Positions 22,717-34,782 of a stretch of 64,000 nt of DNA are shown here, piece by piece. Source of the DNA: Karstenula rhodostoma CBS 690.94 (lineage: Eukaryota; Ascomycota; Dothideomycetes; Pleosporales; Didymosphaeriaceae); NCBI GenBank assembly GCA_010093485.1, contig MU001505.1:337375-401374 (forward strand), read 5' to 3'. The first letter of the stretch is position 1. Each line of letters starts with the position of its first letter. Position numbers and translations under genes: made by a program. The notes under the pieces are model-generated. The model was not told where the DNA came from. It made no database searches and saw only the letters and a program-made list of their open reading frames with translations.

Positions 22717-23148
22717 CTACGCGTCGAACTTGACGCGCAACGAAGTCTTGGACTTCTTACCATGTTCTGGAAGTAGTTGCAGAATTTCTGAGCCGGTCGG
22801 TTGCCAAGTAATCCGGCTATCTGAATGCCGTAACGCATTCCGAAATACCCCACCGTCTAGTGATGTCCTGTAGAGATTGACCAAGGTGGCTGGGATCATC
22901 AAAGATCTGGGTACAGTGTCCACAATCTCATGAAGCGTTCCCGAATTTTCCGTGTCCGTGATATTCGTGAAGAGAATCGCGTTCAGATTGAGCTCGATGT
23001 GTCGTTTTAGCGGCAGCGAAGCAAGTAGTTTGTCAAGCGCCCGCAGCTGGGTGCGCAACCGTTGCGCCTCCTGTATTTTCTTCTGGTCAACTTGCAGCGC
23101 TCTCTCCACGCGCAAACCGTGTTTTTTCGTCCTCTTGCTCTCGTTCAT
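22717..23148 (-). CDS. Small hypothetical protein, 143 aa
   Basis: Single-exon ORF starting at ATG 23148, converging on the arrestin-like gene with about 150 bp between stops. The N-terminal 45 residues are strongly charged and predicted helical (KRTKKHGLRVERALQVDQKK ... RLRTQLRALDKLLASLP), possibly a short coiled coil. The rest is a mixed globular segment ending in basic residues. No family recognised. Length, composition and clean ATG favour a real gene; expression is unverified. Confidence 0.55.
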   Translation of the reverse strand: MNESKRTKKHGLRVERALQVDQKKIQEAQRLRTQLRALDKLLASLPLKRHIELNLNAILFTNITDTENSGTLHEIVDTVPRSLMIPATLVNLYRTSLDGGVFRNALRHSDSRITWQPTGSEILQLLPEHGKKSKTSLRVKFDA

Positions 23149-25783
23149 GGTGTTGTCCGTGGAAGGTGGAATTCACAGCAGCACGAGTGCATGTGGATTG
23201 AACACGATATGCAATACCTCACTTGCAAGGATCTAACCATCTATGGGCTAGCGTGCGTATGATGTGATCCTGTATCGCTGGGAAGAGTCCCAATAGTCGA
23301 AGTCAAACCTATGAAGCCGAAAATTATACGGTCATATGGTTGGTGTCAAACGGCGGCCGAAATCCACGCCTTGTTACGTTTCCCAAGTGTATTGACTGAA
23401 GCACTGGGAGCTTACATATGCAATCTCTCGGTGCAGCGCCGAATACAGCAAAGACAATCCAACATGGCAGCTTTGAGGTGCTCTTAGTCTAAAGCGAAGC
23501 GTCGCGCTTGCTCGGGCTCAACTACCACGTTGTGATTCAACCGTTGGAATTGGTAGCTGTTTCCGAATTCATTGTTGGGCCTTTTACGTTGAATCAAGCC
23601 CAACACGAGCGGTTGCAACAAAAATTAGCCGACGTATTTCTAGTCGTGGAAGAATGGTAGCACTTACACCTGGACAGAAGTGATCACAACAGCCTGCGTC
23701 GCCGAGGACGCGAAATAGGCCCATTCCAGCTTAGAACGGTGAACCCATGAGGGCATCTTCAGGATAGATCAGGTCGCTTGTACGATGTATCCTATGCGAT
23801 TTGGTATGAAAAGTGTAATCGATCTTCCAATGCTCGTTGATGAGCGTTCGATGTAACGGTTGCGGAGACGTCTTCTTCAGGAGCGAGCTAGTCTGGAAAA
23901 GTGCTTGTGCAGCTTTACCTCATCAGGCTGCTGGGGCAAGGGCCAAGGCTGCGCCACTGATCTTTCCCCGAGGAACCGCTTATTCGGGTCCTTATTGGTT
24001 GTTGTATACAGAGAAAGTCCGAATACTTGATGCATGTCCATGCGTTCTTCGTACCGTAGAATTTTCAATTAAGAGATAAGCTAGTAAGAAGCGGTCTAAT
24101 TGGAAAAGAGAAAAGATTATAAACATAGAGTTAGAAGAGACGTAATTTATAAAAGGCTCTTACTAGCTTATCTCTTAATTGCAAAATTCTATATTAGCAT
24201 GGTTTTCTGATTGTTGACTCGAACTACAAAGTAGTGTCCTGTAAAGTGATAGACAAACATAGACTGCCGTCCAAAAGTGATACAAAAGGAAGTGTTGTGA
24301 GTGGATAAACAAGTATGTTAGCATAACATAGTCCCGTTTCTAGATACGTAACTGTTACAATCACAAAAGAACACAACAAGGAATTAGTAGAAGATAGCAC
24401 AACTTTAACTTTATACTTAAATTAAAGCTATTTATATACCTATAAATACTTAGCCTTCTCTTAGTATTATTATATAGTGTTCTGTTATAATATAAGATAC
24501 TTATTAACCTCTTTATATTACCTACGTGGTACCTTAATCCTCGAATAATCCTTAAGGCACAAACCTAGATTAGGAAAGTAGGAACCCCTTGTAACAGTAA
24601 CAGCCCTACGTGTACGTTTACTTTATTATTAGCTTTGCTGTTTGTGGCCAGGAACTTTGCGCTCACCTTATATCAAACCCGAATGGACGCGAGAACTGGC
24701 CAAGTAAGGGCCCGTTAACCCATGTGGTGCCGTGCTGTATGTTTACCCTACCTACCATAGGTGGGTTGCATTCGGTTTAGATACAGAGATTAAGGCAATC
24801 CGACTCGATGTGCCTATATGGACCGCAAAAGGCGTGTAAATTTGATGTGATTACGATGGAGATAGAATGGACATGGTTCCATCCCAGGCACCACCGGACG
24901 GCGTTGAAACTACTACTCAACAATACTTCTCATCAAATTACTACATTTCCACGAACGTTGCCTGAAGAGCGCGTTAAAACAAGCCGAGATCAAGACAGAA
25001 CGCAGGAAAAGGCTGCTAAGTCCGGGGTTGGGTTTCGCGCAAGGGAATCGGTGGTTGCGACGACTGTAATCTTACAGCATGTTGATCTCTTCAGCTGTCG
25101 CATATCTACTAAAATTACTCCTACTGGTGCTATAGTCAAGCCGCAGTTTGTGAACCATCCGTAACTCAAGCAGGTACTAAATTGGCTATTACGATATAGG
25201 CTGATGCATCGCTCTTACGAGCATCGCCCCTGCGAGTTCTTTTTGAAACTTCATTCACTATCATCCGTCGTTGATAGACATTGCAAGCAAGCAAGAAACA
25301 TACATGATTGTTATTGTAGATGTGAGCTGTTTGAAATATTTGTGTTTTGGCACCCTACAGAGTTCATGTATTGCGTTTTGCCGCGGCTTCCAGAAGCTCG
25401 CGAAGTATCATATTTGGTTAGTGTAGATGTCCAAGATGCAAGCGATACTACCCGTTAGATTGCAATAACATCTGCGCTGCAAGATCCTTGCCTTCCAGGA
25501 ATCAACCTTAAGGTCGATCGCTTGTCATGCGGCTCAAGATGTAAAGATCTTATCACAGAACCGGGCCTCAACATCGTACCAGCGCAGACTGCAAGAATGA
25601 TCTGGCATAAATTGGAAACATGCAGGATCACTGGGAGTACGAATACCAACCTTCAGATAATTCAAGGGGACGCATAAATTACATCATGACAAATCAGTTT
25701 GTATTAGCAGATTAAGTGAGCCTGTACGCATGGAGTTTACTTTCCATATATCCCTACTGTGCAACTCCAGTAGAAAGTTATTC
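23149..25783. other. Gene desert with AT-rich island
   Basis: No recognisable gene. From about 24060 to 24600 the sequence is markedly AT-rich, with long A/T runs and few CpG, unlike its neighbours; this is the look of an old RIP-affected repeat. It contains the inverted repeat at 24056-24191. Confidence 0.55.
24056..24191. repeat. Inverted repeat, 33/34-bp arms, about 69-bp loop
   Basis: Arm 1 (24056-24088) and the reverse complement of arm 2 (24158-24191) match over 33 bases with a single 1-nt indel. The core arm reads AATTAAGAGATAAGCTAG. The loop is AT-rich. The total of about 136 bp suggests a MITE-like or foldback element; no coding capacity. Confidence 0.7.
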
Positions 25784-27035
25784 CTATGCTTCAAATTTAT
25801 CTCCAGCGTGCGTGACATCGCCGGGTTCATTCATCCTCGTCCAAAGTTTTTGCAGTTTGTCTTCTCCTACATCTCGCTTGCCCGCCGCTGCAATCTGCGC
25901 GAACGAATTTTCCCGCTCAATCTGGACTGTTTGCTATCAGCGTCTTGAGTCTTCGACAAATATTATTATTACACTTACCGTGAAGGAACACTGCCGTGCG
26001 TTTTCCGCTGAAATATGCATGCGGTATATTTGTCACATTGTCGGAATTCGCATCGCCAATGGCGAAGATCCCCGGAATGTTGGTCACCAGGCCCCCAGCA
26101 CCATCTGCAGCAAGCTTGTTTCCGTATAGCTGTACACCCGCGTTCTGACCAACTTTGGATCTTTGCTCAGACAGGAAGTCTGCGAAGAAGGCATTCCGCA
26201 AGATGGGGTCTTTCTTGTCCGTGAAGTCGACCTGGAAGAGATCGTGCTCGGGATGCGTGGGCAGGCTCGGGTCCGCGAAGGGGGTTGCACCGTCTCGGAG
26301 TCGTGTGATAGAGGCCAAGGTGCGGTTCTCGATCTTGACGTTGAGCAGCTTGAGGTACTTTTCCCAGCCTGGGAACTTCCCTTCTGTGATGTTGCGATTT
26401 GCCGGCGTGTCGGTGCCGTTCACGAAGAGGACGATATCCGTGTTCAAAGTGAGGATCTCGCGTACGCTCGTCACCGCGCTGTCAAGGCGCGCGAGGATGC
26501 CGAGATCTTGGTCGGCGTGCTCATGGCCGTCGCACCAGGGACACCAGTAGATGCCTTTGCCCCAGTTCTCTGCAATTCCGGTGGTAGAGGGAAGGATATC
26601 TCGCATACCAGTCGCTAGAACCACTTTGCGAGTCGTGAACGAAACCGACTTGTCGCCCGGATAGGTCGCTCGCACTTTGAAGAAAGTGTTGTTTTTCTGA
26701 GGTTGAACTTCTGTCACTGTTCCGTTCACGAGATCAACGGTCCCGTAGTCGCTAATCTGCTTTCTTGCTGCGAATCGAAGCCAAGCGGGTGTTACGCCGT
26801 CAAATCCTAGGATGTCATGGGCGTGTCTTGTTGGGTCATTTCGGTAATCTCCAGAGTCGATCAGGAGAACGTTGCGCCGGACTCGCGCGAGCCCACTGGT
26901 TGCTGCCAACCCAGCTGGACCTCCGCCGATTACAATTGCATCGTAGTCGGCCTGCACTGCTGGTTCGATTATGGGTGCCGAGTGTACTGCGGGAGCTACG
27001 AGGAAGAAGATGCTGAATATGCTGGAGAGTATCAT
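25784..27035 (-). CDS. Secreted thioredoxin-reductase-like FAD oxidoreductase (GliT-like), 399 aa
   Basis: Exons 27035-25979 and 25926-25784, with a 52-nt intron (GTAAGT...AAACAG). Using the last of several nearby AG acceptors restores a sensible C-terminus (QIERENSFAQIAAAGKRDVG). Start chosen at 27035 because it opens a signal peptide (MILSSIFSIFFLVAPAVHSA); upstream codons are non-ATG. FAD-binding GGGPAG at 37-42, ATGMRD at 141-146, redox-active CPWC at 165-168 followed by DGHEHADQ, and a C-terminal FAD-contact block GIFAIGDAN. The CPWCDGHEHADQ wording resembles the gliotoxin GliT class of dithiol oxidases rather than cytosolic thioredoxin reductase. The substrate is unknown and no biosynthetic cluster surrounds it. 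Several sequons (NNT, NGT, NRT) agree with a secretory-pathway location. Confidence 0.87.
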
Positions 27036-28947
27036 CTTCGATAGGAATTTATCCGATGCCAGCTGAGTGTAATGGTCAAAGGTGGGCCTCAACAAGAAAA
27101 GAGTGTGAAGGTATGTTCTTGAATGAGATGAAAACCACGTACGCCTATTGATGGTGGAGATCCGGCGCGTACAGTCTTCAAATACTTGTTTGCCTGTCGT
27201 GAGTCTGCACGGAGTTCCGGAGATTGGAAAACCTTAGTACCTGAGTATCTCCCAGTCGGGTGCACGAAAAAAACAAGCAGAGCCTAGGAGTGCGCAATGC
27301 TTAATGACGCAATAGCATCCCGGGTAAACGTTACACATAGTCCCACATGCGATATTGCTCTGCATGCGCATATGCAGGCCCGTCTCTCCAAGTTCGGCAA
27401 ACAGACTGGTAGCTGAGCTTTGTCCTGAATTACCGTTTTTGTACCTTTCTGGTACTGCGATATTAAAGTAGGGAGACGCGCTCGCGAGGAAGGTAGGGAT
27501 CAGAAAGTAGCGATTATTGATTAGGTGAGTATCGCGTCGGGTGTAAATCGTTGGGGGCCGGTTGGTTGAGAGCGCGTACCATCCTCAGCAGGCCCTACAA
27601 GACTTTCTAGCTTCAACCCCCAATATGATACGTCATAGCGCTACAATTTCTGTATGTCACGAATTCGTAACAAAGAGTGCCTTGCACTATTCTTTCGAGA
27701 GCGAATTACTCCGACTCCAAAGGCGCGTGCAAAGAGTTGAGCAGCCTGGATATTTTCGGATTTGGAGTAGCCTCCAAACTACATAGCTGTTATGCTTCGG
27801 CACAGCTACCTGAGCCCATGATTGCGCGCATATACAGTACATAAAACGACTAATTCATCCCTCGATTGATCCGTTCAAGGTGCGGAGCTTCGTTGCGCGT
27901 GAGAGGGGCACACCGAACACTCGGGTCGTGATCTTGCCCGCCCTTCTCCGACCAAGCTCCACCCCACAGAAAGCATGAAGGCAAAAATGGTAAAGACCAC
28001 CTCCCAAGTATCGACAAGATCGACGGTCTTGGTGGTGCGCGACAAATAGAGGGCATAGGCATTGCGGAACGCCCAGACGCCTTTGCCGACCGTATGTTCC
28101 TGTGAAAGGTGCTCGGGTTGTGAATTAGCGAAATTGGCGCACGCCATCTACGTCATGTGGGGGAGATCTACTCGTACAAGCCTATGGAAATTTGTTGATA
28201 GATCTCACGTTGCAGCGACGACTCACAAATCCGGGAATGCGAGTACGTAATTCAGCGAAGCGATGGCGATCACCGAAAAGTGTCAACATTAGATGCAACG
28301 AGTCGTACATGCACTGCAGCAATAGTCCGGCCCCTACAGATTTCCCCGATAGTGGTAGACTTCAGAATTGCACGATTTTCAAGACCCAATAGCACTATGG
28401 CATGAGGAACACATACAAGTAGCAAAACTAAGACATCCATGATGGCTCAAAGGCCACCAGATAGGTCCTGTATGGGAAACCACTCTAGATAGACATACAC
28501 GATCGTAAAAACGCGGGTGGTAACCAGAGACAATAGAAATTCAACCTCTCAGTCGCCGCGCGCATGGCCAAGATAGTTCAGATATACATGATGCATCCTG
28601 TGCTAACTTTGCAATTAATTCCATCGATCCGCATACCGTCGTGACGCTAACATAACATACCCAGGATTTCCCGAGCGAAGAGCAAATACACGGGGCAGAC
28701 ATGGTCATTTCTCCATCCTATCCTCGACCACTGTCGCGAAGGCAATTCCCGTAGGTACGCAGCTTCCGATATTACTGTCCAGTACTCTGGAGATCATGAG
28801 TTGGTCGACATCTCCGCGCTTTCCATGCGTCCGCATCATATTCTTCTCCGTGACGAACAGCCCGAGAACGAAAAAGCAAACAAAGACGATTCCATCCTGC
28901 GCATCTATCGACAGCACGGTATCATACAGCTACCCCTACCATCCTTC
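27036..28947. other. Intergenic, no confident gene
   Basis: About 1.9 kb. Minus-strand frames at 27875-28147 and 28705-28917 contain short hydrophobic stretches, but they could not be joined by sensible splicing into a family. They may be remnants of a membrane protein. Confidence 0.45.
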
Positions 28948-30094
28948 CTAAAAAGCCCGCCTCCACCACTCAAACGAATACCGTCTCCCCCTCCTCTCCC
29001 CAACCTCATCCTCCTCCCAACTCGCCCCACTCGCCCTCAACATCCCCCTCAACCCCACCCCCAATAACCCCTTCCCCTCCTCCACGCGCCCAATCTCCCC
29101 CTCCAAATCCTCCCTCCACCTAACCCAAAAGTCCAGCACGTCCTCACTCCCCAACCCACCCCTCCTTTCAATCTCCCCCTCCACCCCCTCAAGCGTCTCC
29201 CCCATCACCCTCTCCCGCTCATCCAGCGCCACACTCAACAAACCCCCCACCCCCGTCTCCACCAGCATCTTCCTTTCTTCCACAACCTCCCTCAGTATCC
29301 TAAACACCACCCCGGCATCACAACACCCATTAACCACCCCCCTCACAATCCTCAACGCACCCCCCGCACCCCCATCCCACCTCACCATCCCCGCGCCCCC
29401 TTCGATAAGAGTGCCAAACCCCTCTCGTAGATCCCGCTCCACCCCCGCCTCCCGCCCCTCGGGATCCTCATCCGTCCACTCTGTCGTGACAACCCTCACG
29501 GCAGAGAAATCATCTGCGCCAACGAGCTGCTCGAGCACGCGCACCACCCCCGGCGTCACCACCCCTGCTTTTGTGACAGACGCGAAATACAACACCCCGC
29601 CCCATCGCACGCGCGTCGGGTTCCGCGCGTGGAACGCGCAGATCCAGCTGACCACCTCAACCACTTTTGCTGTTGAACCTGCAGCGCCGGGGTCGAAGCC
29701 AGGCGTGTCGATGAGGAGGACGCGCTCCCCGTTCGGCAGGGCTGCGGCGTAGGCGTGCGGTTCGGTGGTGGGATGTAGGGCAGGAGCGGATGAGGCGTTG
29801 GAGGGGAGGAGGTGGGAGAGGAGGGAGGATTTTCCTGTGTTTGGGGGGCCGAGGAGGAGGAGGGCGGTGGGGCTGGGGTGGGGGGTGGTTAGTGGGTATG
29901 ATAGTTGTACGCTGTGAGCGCGACGTCGTGTGGGTTGGCAGAAGTCTAGAGGGTAGGTGGGTAGGATCCTTTCTAAGCGGGGGAACTCACGGTGGACTTT
30001 GGGTCTGGGGAGTTTCTCTGCCGGCGCGGCGGAATAGGTTCGTTGGGAGAGGCCATGATGAGGGTCTTTTTTTTGCTTTTGAGGGGCCTATCAT
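28948..30094 (-). CDS. P-loop GTPase, AIG1-like, 342 aa
   Basis: Exons 30094-29991 and 29872-28948. The 118-nt intron (GTGAGT...CCCCAG, branch CACTAACC) was chosen because it is the only combination found that keeps phase with the P-loop frame; start ATG 30094 follows from that frame. G1 motif GPPNTGKSS lies at 29850-29824, and G3 DTPGF in LLIDTPGFDPG. The following region (WGGVLYFASVTKAGVV ... RVVTTEW) matches the usual course of fungal AIG1-type G domains. The C-terminal third is charged and probably helical. Strongly C-biased third positions on the coding strand explain the C-rich look of this stretch. Biological role unknown. Confidence 0.78.
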
Positions 30095-30999
30095 GGTTTG
30101 TCTTTTAGATTTGTAGACAGCTTCTAGGATCGTTCCTGCAAGGTCGGTTCTCTGACTGTATCTCCTTTTCAACAGGCGAGATGGGAAAAGGTCGTAGCGC
30201 GCGACGGACGACAGGACCACAGATATTTAGCATGTCACAAGCAGCATTCTGCTTGCCATCGAACAAATGGTGCATAGCTTGAGATTTTGAACTGTTGTAC
30301 GTCTACCCGTGCAGGTAAGGCTGATTGGGAGGCGTTTGCTTGGACCTGTGGCAAAGTGCAGTTGGTCGGGGCAATCGGAGGCGGGCTGGACATGGACTCG
30401 TTTGCATATCCTGGAAAGCGTGGTGATGTTCGCTGGATGTGATTGAGATGACACTAAGTCCAGCATTGCCATCTAACACAAACCTCAACCCTGACTCTCA
30501 GAGCCCACACAACCACAATACATCTTCAGAGAGATCCACGCTCAGCACCAAACACGAGCTCCATTCCGTTACACCTACATGCGCCTTCAACCCCACCTAC
30601 CCAAAACGCCAACGCCCCAATACAATACTACTCCAACCACACATACAACCTCAAAACAACCAGACAGCTCCAACACTTGGACTCTGTCCCCCTTTCTAAA
30701 ACAAACAGAACAGCATCAACAGCTAGCCCGCCGACACACCCCGACGTATAGAAGACCCTGAAGCCAGCCCCACGAGCGCGTCTATAGTCTAGCACAGCGG
30801 TAACAAGAGTAGTAGTGGGGACGAGAATGGGGTATCATGTGCATGCGTCGAGTTGCGGAAGGGGGAAGGAATATGAGGAGAAAAAAAAAAGAAAAAAAAA
30901 ATGTGGCAACGCGACGGGTGGACCCAGTGTCGTGCAAGTGGACGAAGCAGGGCCGAGACAAGGACACTGGCTGATACTGGTGGGAAGGAGAGGCGGGCC
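30095..30999. other. Intergenic
   Basis: No gene seen. An A-rich tract at about 30879-30900 lies beyond the stop of the next minus-strand gene. Confidence 0.6.
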
Positions 31000-31875
31000 T
31001 CAGACGGCGTTCATCTTGTCCATTTCCAGCTCCACCTGTTCCGTCTTGATGCGCTCGCCGCTCGCATCCCGCCGCCCAATCATACCCCAGATGCTCAAGC
31101 CCGCGAGCGCAGTCCCCATGACCAAGAACAGGCACATCATGCTCCGGCCCGCGACCTCGACGTGACACTGCGCGCCGTAGTCGCTCCAGACCATCTCCGC
31201 GCCGGGGATCGACTTCCACTCGCAGGACCAGGTTTCCAGGTCGAAGGTGCCGATGTTGTAGCGCAGGCCGTCTGCGGCGGAGGGCCGGTCGGCTTTGTTG
31301 GAGACGTAGCGCACGTTTACGTGGGACGACGACTTGTGCGCGACGAGACTGGAAATGAGGGCGAAGAGGATGAGGATGTTGTTGGCGAAGTGGAGGAACA
31401 TCATGTTGCGGCGGAAGGCGTAGGCTTGGGTCTGCGGCTGTATTAGTATGTCGGTTGAGGAAGACGGGCTCGGAGGGTTGACTACCTTCTTGCCTGCTTT
31501 CCAGTCCGTGATGACGAAAGCAAGGTGGGTGGCGCCGACGAAGATGGAGATTGCGCCGGCTGCCAGGGCAAGCTTTGCGGGCGCAGTGTACAGCATTCGT
31601 GGGAGCGCGGCCAGTATGACTGCATCGTTGGGGTCTGCGGGCACAAATTCAAAGCCGGTGTCGCGGTTGTCCTCGATAAAATTGACGGTCACAGCGTTGA
31701 GCCCGATAATAGAGGCGGCGATCAGGACGAGCAGCGAGAGGAGGACGGCATAGATGATTCGAGTAACATGGTACCGCTTTTCCGTGTGGACCGGCTGGTT
31801 GAACATGGGCTTCTTGACAAACTTGGCCGACACCTTCCCCAGCACCGAGGGTATCTTGAACTCTGGTATCTTCAT
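31000..31875 (-). CDS. Four-TM membrane protein, SUR7/MARVEL-like topology, 275 aa
   Basis: Exons 31875-31486 and 31437-31000. The 48-nt intron (GTAGTC...TACAG) is a multiple of three, so reading through it would add 16 spurious residues. Four TM segments are visible: about 40-62 (IIYAVLLSLLVLIAASIIGL), 98-122 (LALAAGAISIFVGATHLAFV), about 140-162 and about 232-255 (MMCLFLVMGTALAGLSIWGM). The loop between TM3 and TM4 carries the dipeptide-spaced Cys/Trp residues of an extracellular domain (WSCEWKSIPG, YGAQCHVEV). The C-terminus is cytosolic and charged. The protein starts MKIPEFKIP with a basic juxtamembrane region. Function not known. Confidence 0.8.
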   Translation of the reverse strand: MKIPEFKIPSVLGKVSAKFVKKPMFNQPVHTEKRYHVTRIIYAVLLSLLVLIAASIIGLNAVTVNFIEDNRDTGFEFVPADPNDAVILAALPRMLYTAPAKLALAAGAISIFVGATHLAFVITDWKAGKKVVNPPSPSSSTDILIQPQTQAYAFRRNMMFLHFANNILILFALISSLVAHKSSSHVNVRYVSNKADRPSAADGLRYNIGTFDLETWSCEWKSIPGAEMVWSDYGAQCHVEVAGRSMMCLFLVMGTALAGLSIWGMIGRRDASGERIKTEQVELEMDKMNAV

Positions 31876-33379
31876 CTTGCCTTGCCCTGCTCTTTCTCAC
31901 TCAGGCGTTGAGGCGTCGGTCGAAGATCCGGAGGAATGGCAAGTTGGATGACAGGTCGGATGGCAGCTCACAATTAGAAAATAAGGTGGGGAGTTTACAT
32001 CGGCCGGCGAAAATAGAAGTAAAGTAGAGTAGAAGTAAGAAGTAGAGGGCGGTGGCACGGATGAGGAAAGAATATGATAGGAAGAAACGCGCCGGCGAAG
32101 CTAGGTCGCACACAAGTCGGTTTGATATTCAGCTTGACGTTGGCATCGTAAACGGTCAAGGAATGCCTAGCATCATTCCAAATGCGTGGGCAACTGTCAT
32201 CCTCGAACACGTTTGGCGGTGAGAAAGGCACCGACTGGTACCGACAAGGAAGACCAGCTCCCGGCTTTGGTGTGTGCTCCCGGCACAGTGTCAGTCTACT
32301 CGACGCTTTAACGTCATGGTTGAGATCTGGCGATTTGAGATGGCTCGACAATGCGATGGGGGGCTGTTGCGCATCAACAGTGGCCAGCCTTGCGAGACGA
32401 GACGGGTGGTGTCAGAGGTTCGTTACGGGCACTGACCACGAAATGCTCGCTTTGTGCATATTCAGTCGCAATATGAGCTACACGTAAGGCTGGAGTCAGC
32501 CTTGCCTTTCGTCTTGAAGGTGCTGCGTGATCCATTTGAGAGACCAGTGCATTGATAGGGCTGGACAAGCGCCAGGGAGACGGGAACCCCCCAGTCATGT
32601 GAAATGGCCCCTCTGGATGGATGGACATCTCGAACATGTCCAAGAGTAACCTGGGGCAGGTCTACAATAGGCCCCACTGGTTGTCCAAGGCATAAGAGGT
32701 TTGTCTCGGCTGATGTCTGGCTCGGGGATCGACCAGCGACTAGAACGTTTCTTGCGAGGCTGTTGATGCTGAGTTAAGGTGACGCGTTCCACACCCCCAC
32801 AAAGCTCGAAGAGGCGGACATTTCTAGGCGCCTGGTGAAGAAAGACCCGCATTGGGTACTTCAATGCCATAAGAGGGAGACGACATGATAGTCAAGCAGG
32901 AGGTCAAGATGCTCCGGGCCCCGCTGATCCGCTGCGGGAGAAAGGCTGCTCGGAGCACATGCTGTCGTTACGGTCAGTACTTGGCGATTTACAACAACCG
33001 GTGTATTTGCGTTGAGAGCCGCGTCGATCGCTCTGTATGGGAGTGCGCGAGACGTCGAATGCACGCATGGGGTGCCGGGTGAGGTGTCTCGCGATGAAGG
33101 GACGTCCGCTTTGTTAGCAGAGGAACAAAGAACGAAATGCATCGCAACGGGTCGCAGACAGTGCGTCGCGTGCTCTTTGCAAACTCTTCGAGAGCATAGT
33201 AAGCCTGAGGTTTTGGAGTGTCTGTCTGTCTGTAAGGCAGAGGCGGTGACATCAGTCGTTCCTGCCAAGTGACGTGACGCGCCCAACACGACTCGCGCCC
33301 GCCGCGTCGCCGTCGCCGCCATGCCAGCCAGATTTCCTTCAACACCACAGCGCAACCGTCCGCGAACGGTGACGATATC
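31876..33379. other. Intergenic, divergent promoter region
   Basis: Lies between the minus-strand membrane protein and the plus-strand Rtt106 gene. Minus-strand ORF 32861-33784 overlaps real Rtt106 exons and is rejected. Nothing else is recognised. Confidence 0.55.
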
Positions 33380-34782
33380 ATGCCTCGCGAACACGCCCAG
33401 GAAGTAGACCCTGCCTTTGCAGGCAATCACGAGCTGCGCAAGCGTGTGCACGCCGCCATTGGTACGCCCGGCGCATGTCGCACCTTGCTGCCACACGGGC
33501 TGACAATGCTGTTGCAGATCAAAACCCCACACAAAGCACCCTTTTCCGCGATATCTCGGTCTACATCCTCGGCCAGGCATCGCAGCTCGCGAGCGAACCG
33601 ACGACCAAGAAACGCAAGCTCGAAGAGGACAATGGCGCACAGAACGGTGCAGCGGCAGCGTCGAGTCTGACCAGCGCAGCGACAAAAGCATGGCGACAAT
33701 ACCCGGGCACCAGCTTTTCCCTCCCGCAAAGGAAAAAGCACACCCTCGAGCTGGTCGACAAGAAGGACGGAGGCGTACGAGCAATAGGCGCAGATGGCAG
33801 CGTCGAGTTCAGCATTGCCTGGCGAGACGTTGACCAAGTGTTTTGCCTACCCGTGCCCGAGAAAGCGAAGCGGCAACACAACTTCATCATCCTGCCAGTC
33901 CACGGCGATGGCGTGACTCCAGTCCCCGACCACCTGAAAACCTCCCCCCCGGAGCCTATAGTATGGACCTTCGAGGAGGCAACGGGCAAGAATATTGTCG
34001 AGGGTGAGGACCCAGGACCAGGTCCCATGGCAGAGGCCATCCACCACTGCCTCATACAAGCCCGCACCGGCAAGACGGTCATCTTCCCTGAGGCTGACCA
34101 GTTCGAGAGCGCGATCCCGCAGAGCCATCGCAAGGGCGAGAAGGCATATCACGTCAAGGGCCACCGGGGCAGCAAAGAAGGTGCGCATCCTCTACAATCT
34201 ACTCGTACACTACGCATGCTAATCCGCTCAGGCTACCTCTTCTTCACATCCGCCGGCATCCTCTGGGGCTTCAAGAAGCCCCTTGCCTTCTTCGACTTCG
34301 CCTCCGTCACCGCCGTCTCCTACACCAACGTCCTCCGCAACACCTTCAACCTCGTCATCACGACCCAGACCGGCGACATCGAGTTTGGCATGATCGACCA
34401 GGCCGACTACAACGGCATCAACGAGTACGTGCAGAAGCACGGCCTGCAGGATGCAAGCATGGCAGCTACACGACGGGCGCAAAAGCTCAACGTGAACCCG
34501 CCGGCTGAAAAGGCGAACGGAGCGAACGGCGCCGCGGCTGCGGAACCGGATGATGGCTTGACGGAGCTGCAGCGGGCGGAGATGCAACTCCAGGATATGG
34601 AGGATGATGAGGAGGACGAGGAGGACTACGACCCCGGAAGCGAGGGCGAGTCTGAAGGCAGTGGCTCGGACAGCGAAGACGAAGATGAGGAAGGCTATGA
34701 GGGTGGTGAGGGTGGTGAGGGCGAGGAGTACGACGAAGAAGAAGAAGGAGAAGGCGGAGAGGGCGAAGAGATGGAAGCCTGA
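33380..34782 (+). CDS. RTT106: Histone chaperone Rtt106, 431 aa
   Basis: Nuclear H3-H4 chaperone for replication-coupled nucleosome assembly and heterochromatin silencing. Exons 33380-33461, 33518-34180 and 34232-34782. The first intron (GTACGC...TGCAG) joins AAI to DQNPTQSTLF. The second (GTGCGC...CTCAG, 51 nt) is in frame and joins RGSKEG to YLFFTSAGILWGFKKP, as expected for the family. Tandem PH-like domains cover about 80-330, preceded by a basic KKRKLEE segment that may serve nuclear import. The C-terminal tail from about 365 is extremely acidic (long D/E/G runs), typical for histone chaperones. Length is in the family range. No lesion. Confidence 0.93.

Noticed and set aside
24229..24300. 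Sequence resembling a Tc1/mariner terminal inverted repeat (AGTGTCCTGTAAAGTG)
   Set aside because: No matching inverted end and no transposase trace found nearby.
27875..28147. Minus-strand frame with a hydrophobic stretch
   Set aside because: Could not be linked to other exons or a family; insufficient for a gene call.
32861..33784. 307-codon minus-strand ORF
   Set aside because: Overlaps Rtt106 exons in antisense; Arg/Cys-rich composition without motif.
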